A stretch of 11,139 bases of DNA from positions 1 to 11,139 of the forward strand of contig JAFGKO010000309.1 in NCBI GenBank assembly GCA_016928525.1, written 5' to 3'. A model generated the notes under the pieces. It saw nothing but the letters and a program-made list of their open reading frames with translations, was not told where the DNA came from and did no database searches. This stretch comes from Anaerolineales bacterium (GTDB lineage: Bacteria > Chloroflexota > Anaerolineae > Anaerolineales > Villigracilaceae). Positions 7,518-11,139 of the stretch are shown here, piece by piece (within the stretch, counting starts at the first letter, position 1; every line of letters begins with the position of its first letter). The position numbers were made by a program, and so were the translations under genes.

Positions 7518-10500
7518 CTATCATCGCCTTCTGCGGTCCATCCGGTGGCTCCGCTATTTAACCGAACATGCCACCAATTAACTCCATCTTTACATTGCAG
7601 GCCGCCTATTACATCAAAAATTTCACCAGGTTGTATCTGACCTATTTGTTGAGCACTATAGCCCGGATTTGCTCGAAGGCGATTAGGCAAAAAAGGGTCT
7701 GTTGTTACTCGCGCTTGGTCACCAACCGCCAAACGTGCGGGCAGGTCAGTATTCTGACATCCTGCTGTACTCGAAGATAAACTCACAGGTTCCAGCCAGT
7801 ATACACCACCGTTGCCTTCCGCAGTCCAACCAATGATGTCGCCATAGTTAACCTGCCACCAAATGAGTCCTGTGCCCTGACCGCAAATTGGGCCACCAAT
7901 GATGGAAAATGTAGTCCCACCAGGGATTTGCCCCAAGACGGTTTGGCCTTCAGGCTCATTGCGGATATTGTTTGAGGCTCCAGGCGTAACACGAGCAGTC
8001 TGTTGACCAACCAACCGTGAGGGAGGCGCATTGTAACACGTAAACTGACTTGGAGTTGCATAATCTGTTGAGTCAATGTTTGGTAAACAGTCAAGCTCAT
8101 CGACGGGACAAATCCACTGTTCCGTTGTCGGTCCTTCAGAAACCCACCCGGATATGTTATCTGCATGTGAATATACATACCAATACCATGTGTCTTGATG
8201 ATAGGCTCCTAGATATACACACACTGGTCCACCTTGGATTTCGAGTAAATCACCCGGCATCCCCAATGCCAATGCTTCACCTGAGCCGTTCGGTTCAGTC
8301 AGGAGACGCAAACCATCGCCCATCTGACTAACAATAACGCGCTGGCCCGCGGTGAAACGCATTGTCCTGTTATTACAAAGCACAGATGAGGTGGGACTAG
8401 GGACTGCTGTTGCGTTGCCGGTATTACCTATTTCAGCTTCGACTATCGGCTCTAACCAATAATCCTCCATTTCTCCCTCAATCGCCCATCCAACCTGGTC
8501 ATGGTAATTGATTTGCCACCAGACATAGCCATCACTACACACCGGACCTTCAAGAACCCAAAATTCGTCTCCGGCAAATAGTGATGCTATTTGATTCGAA
8601 CTCATTGAAGGCTCGAATCGCAAGCTCCCGTCCGTACTCGACGTGATACGACCGGTAACTCCAATGATCATTTTAGGTGTAAACCCTGCTGGACATAGAT
8701 TGTCGGTTGGCTGTGCTGTACCAGTAGATTGGTGACTTGTGTTTTCTAGTGCTAGTGTATGCAGTGCTAATTCAGGCGATGAACCAGGTATGGTTTGAGT
8801 ATTATCATCACAAAAACTATCACTAAAATATAATGTTAGTTCAGCACAGTCTAATTCACGGATATATCGGTTTTCAGTGACCCAATTGAGTAGCTCATCA
8901 GATGTCAAATGGAGTTCCGCCTGTAGCCGTACAAAATCACCGTTGGCGTCGTGGGCGAAAAGTGTCACCATTTTACCGTCAGGACTAAAGTCATCGATTA
9001 GAGTTATCTTATGGTTACCAAATTGACGTATTTGTTCACCGCTTCTAACGTCCCATATTCCCAGACCAGTACCAAGATTTACTAAAAGATATTGACTGTC
9101 AGGGCTAAACACGATTTGTGAAGCATTCGAAAAATTGCCAATGAACTGTCTAACCTGTCCGGTATCAACATCTGCAAGCAGTCCCAAGCCACCTTCCGAT
9201 GTTAAAAAGAGGAACGAATTATCCGGACTAAAAACCGCTAATCCGTCACCTGCTCCTCGGTTAAGGTCGACCAGTCTTGTCCCGGTCGAGATCGAAAGAA
9301 TGGTAGGGTCCGCGCCCGACTTAGCATCCATAAATACATATTCAAAATCCTCACTGACAGCGATAACCCCACCACCTCCGCTCGAGATTTCGCCTGAACT
9401 GGGGGCATCTTGAAACATTGTAATTGGTTGTCCAGAAGTTACATCCCACAAAATGAGTGAATCGGCGTGCAAATCTTTGACTGAGGCCGACAACAGCGTG
9501 GTTCCATCTGGGCTAAAGCGTATTGCGTCGATCTGATCATGATGAGCGTAATCTCCGAAAACAGGGTCTTCTCCTTGTTTGAAATCACGAATAAGCTCAC
9601 CGGTCGATGCATCATATAACATAATTTGCGAAAACTGAGCAACGGCAAGATATTTACCATCTGGACTCAAGACAATACGTTTAGAATAATCGCCGGAGAA
9701 CAACTCATCGCGATAATCGATAGGGAAGAAGCGTGTTTCTTCTAGAGTGGTTCTTGTATAGTCCCAAATGCCTATGCTTTGATCACCTAAGAGCAACAAG
9801 GTATTCATAGTTTCGGTCGATACTATTTGGTATTCGCCTTCGGAGAAGTTGCCAATCAACGCTTCATTTTTAATATTTGACATATTCCACCGTAGAGCAC
9901 CTACATCCCACAAGCGGATTTCATCCCCCGTCCATATACGTTGGGTACAAGGTGGTCCAGTATGGTATCCTGTGGTTATCAAGTACCTGCTATCCAGGCT
10001 GAATTGAAATCCTTTAATCACTACCTGCCCATCGCCATCCCAATACAAATCGTAATAGATGTTAGAATCATCTACGGTATTGGTCAATAACAATCTATCG
10101 TGCTCTTCTGCAAAACATTCAGGTACTGACGCCATAGAACTAGCTGTGATCAGATGATTCGGGCTTTCAATCTCTGGCACTTTATTGGAAAGACCATACT
10201 GAACACTAACATCAGCTTGTAATGTCGTATTTGCCCCCCGATCGTTCAGAATCAGTTGCTCTGGTGTCCAAGTCAAAATAACATTATCATTGATGCTATA
10301 TTCCCCGCTGCTACTGGGAATACGGTCAAGTTGATGTCCATTCTCAAAATCCCATATAATTAGGGCTTCATCACGTTGCGAGTAGAGAAACAGGAATCTT
10401 TCCCAAAAGAGACCATTGCTATAATCTTCCGAGAGAAACGCAACTCCAGGGATATAGGCGATTTGAGATAATACAACCTGTGCTTCTGCCGGAGGGTTGG

Positions 10501-11139
10501 GAATATCATTGGCTGCTACAGCAAGAGCTAAAGCAAACTCGAGTTTATTTTCGGCAATTGCTTGCTGTGCACTCCGTGCCAGAGAGATTGAGCGTACTTC
10601 TTCTTCTCGGCGCTCCGCCGTATTTAGGGCGTCAACAAGTTCAGGAAGTTGGAAATCTGTAACTAGATCTCTGGCTAGGTCTAAGGGCCAGGCATATTGT
10701 CCGCAAACAACCTCTTCTGCTATACTTAGGGCACTGGGTTCCACCAAAGCCAAGTTGCCTAAAGTACGTCCCATAGCACCATCTGCCAGACACTCAATAT
10801 GGCGCGTTTTGAGCCAATGAGAGATTGTTCTAGCATCGAAATCATTGTCCATCAGTTCCCATCCAGCAATTATTGCTGCTGCACCAGCTATGGTTGGTGT
10901 GGCAGCAGAGGTTCCAAAAAACTCCCGTCCGCTGGGGAGCAGAATCTCGCCGTAGGTCACGATGTCCGGCTTGACAATCTCATCAGCGCTGTAGTCTACC
11001 TCCTCATTGACGGCATAATACTGCAAGCTGTTGTACCGTCCCGAATACCACGCCATTTTGTTCGTGCGCGGGTCGAACGCCCCCACCGTCAACGACTGCG
11101 GCAGGTCACCCGGCACCAGCACCACCGGGTCCAGTGACC
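7496..11139 (-). CDS. Subtilisin-like (S8) protease domain with WD40 and SH3b repeats (5' partial)
   Basis: The frame runs open to the window edge, so the start is missing. Residues are numbered from the GTG at 11125, which is an internal codon (SLDPV precedes it). Residues about 1-115 are the end of a subtilase domain: LTVGAFDPRTNKMAWYSG, KPDIV, and the catalytic serine motif GTSAATPTIAGAAA with S73. The Asp and His of the triad would lie upstream. A helical linker (about 178-228) ends in NPPAEAQVVLSQIAYIPG. A WD40-like propeller follows, with (F/L)SPD motifs near 486, 537, 633, 673 and 711 and IWD/LWD strand ends. Residues 742-772 hold DELLNWVTENRYIRELDC. Four SH3b-like repeats (810-1209) close the protein, ending in WLEK. 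The regular Cys pairs in these repeats suggest disulfides and therefore export, but the signal peptide would be outside the window. The gene converges on the plus-strand operon. Most of it is AT-rich, but the protease end beyond about 10900 is GC-rich. It could be a secreted sensor-protease or a WD40-linked conflict-system protease; I favour the former. Confidence 0.85.
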   Translation of the reverse strand, partial: SLDPVVLVPGDLPQSLTVGAFDPRTNKMAWYSGRYNSLQYYAVNEEVDYSADEIVKPDIVTYGEILLPSGREFFGTSAATPTIAGAAAIIAGWELMDNDFDARTISHWLKTRHIECLADGAMGRTLGNLALVEPSALSIAEEVVCGQYAWPLDLARDLVTDFQLPELVDALNTAERREEEVRSISLARSAQQAIAENKLEFALALAVAANDIPNPPAEAQVVLSQIAYIPGVAFLSEDYSNGLFWERFLFLYSQRDEALIIWDFENGHQLDRIPSSSGEYSINDNVILTWTPEQLILNDRGANTTLQADVSVQYGLSNKVPEIESPNHLITASSMASVPECFAEEHDRLLLTNTVDDSNIYYDLYWDGDGQVVIKGFQFSLDSRYLITTGYHTGPPCTQRIWTGDEIRLWDVGALRWNMSNIKNEALIGNFSEGEYQIVSTETMNTLLLLGDQSIGIWDYTRTTLEETRFFPIDYRDELFSGDYSKRIVLSPDGKYLAVAQFSQIMLYDASTGELIRDFKQGEDPVFGDYAHHDQIDAIRFSPDGTTLLSASVKDLHADSLILWDVTSGQPITMFQDAPSSGEISSGGGGVIAVSEDFEYVFMDAKSGADPTILSISTGTRLVDLNRGAGDGLAVFSPDNSFLFLTSEGGLGLLADVDTGQVRQFIGNFSNASQIVFSPDSQYLLVNLGTGLGIWDVRSGEQIRQFGNHKITLIDDFSPDGKMVTLFAHDANGDFVRLQAELHLTSDELLNWVTENRYIRELDCAELTLYFSDSFCDDNTQTIPGSSPELALHTLALENTSHQSTGTAQPTDNLCPAGFTPKMIIGVTGRITSSTDGSLRFEPSMSSNQIASLFAGDEFWVLEGPVCSDGYVWWQINYHDQVGWAIEGEMEDYWLEPIVEAEIGNTGNATAVPSPTSSVLCNNRTMRFTAGQRVIVSQMGDGLRLLTEPNGSGEALALGMPGDLLEIQGGPVCVYLGAYHQDTWYWYVYSHADNISGWVSEGPTTEQWICPVDELDCLPNIDSTDYATPSQFTCYNAPPSRLVGQQTARVTPGASNNIRNEPEGQTVLGQIPGGTTFSIIGGPICGQGTGLIWWQVNYGDIIGWTAEGNGGVYWLEPVSLSSSTAGCQNTDLPARLAVGDQARVTTDPFLPNRLRANPGYSAQQIGQIQPGEIFDVIGGLQCKDGVNWWHVRLNSGATGWTAEGDDSVYWLEK
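7499..8698 (-). repeat. Four tandem SH3b-like repeats at the protein C-terminus
   Basis: The repeats begin at residues 810, 917, 1030 and 1123 of the large minus-strand protein. They share the plan Cys, RVT/RIT strand, LR..P, G(D/E/T).F..I.GP.C, WW.V.Y, GW..EG and (V/D)YWLEP. Copies 3 and 4 are also similar at the DNA level near their ends (around 7797-7835 and 7508-7545), which points to recent tandem duplication. Copy 2 is the most divergent: it replaces WW with WYWY, ends in QWICP and carries two extra Cys residues. SH3b domains commonly bind peptidoglycan or other extracellular ligands. Confidence 0.75.

Noticed and set aside
1..11139. CRISPR array, tRNA, rRNA or insertion sequence
   Set aside because: I saw no regularly spaced short repeats, no cloverleaf-like sequence, and no transposase motif or flanking inverted repeats. 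Nearly all of the window is taken up by the four genes.

Overview
The window looks like a piece of an accessory, defence-rich region from a bacterium of the Chloroflexota (Anaerolineae-like). This placement is inferred from three things: a GC-rich codon background in the large genes, WD40 protein segments of a style I associate with that phylum (a helical 'NPPAEA..VLSQIAY.PG' lead-in before the repeats and a '.DELL.W...NRYIREL.C' segment after them), and the combination of a subtilase domain with WD40 and SH3b repeats. I could not confirm it by search.

Left half, plus strand (1-7250): three co-directional genes, probably one operon. The first is an Eco57I/TaqI-type adenine-specific DNA methyltransferase whose 5' end lies outside the window. 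The second, after a gap of 12 nt, is a 292-residue protein resembling the uncharacterised DUF6414 family. The third, after 48 nt, is a 1076-residue protein that joins an N-terminal phospholipase D-like (HKD nuclease) domain to an SNF2/RapA-type helicase. Together they look like a restriction-type anti-phage cassette. The methylase would mark self DNA, the helicase/PLD protein would translocate on and perhaps cut unmarked DNA, and the middle protein has an unknown role. The parts recall DISARM and helicase-methylase systems, but this gene set matches no named system I can identify with confidence. More genes may lie upstream of the window.

Junction (7251-7495): the plus-strand operon ends at a hairpin, and a minus-strand GC-rich coding remnant follows. 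The remnant reads in a different frame from the neighbouring large gene and looks like the 3' end of a lost or displaced gene.

Right half, minus strand (7496-11139): one very large, 5'-truncated gene convergent with the operon. It encodes the C-terminal part of a subtilisin-like (S8) protease domain with its catalytic Ser motif, a long linker, a WD40-like beta-propeller region, and four tandem SH3b-like repeats. Each SH3b repeat carries a regularly spaced Cys pair, which suggests an exported protein. Base composition is mosaic. The methylase body, the helicase, the remnant and the protease end are GC-rich. The methylase specificity region, the DUF6414-like gene and the WD40/SH3b section are clearly more AT-rich, which suggests assembly from parts of different origin.
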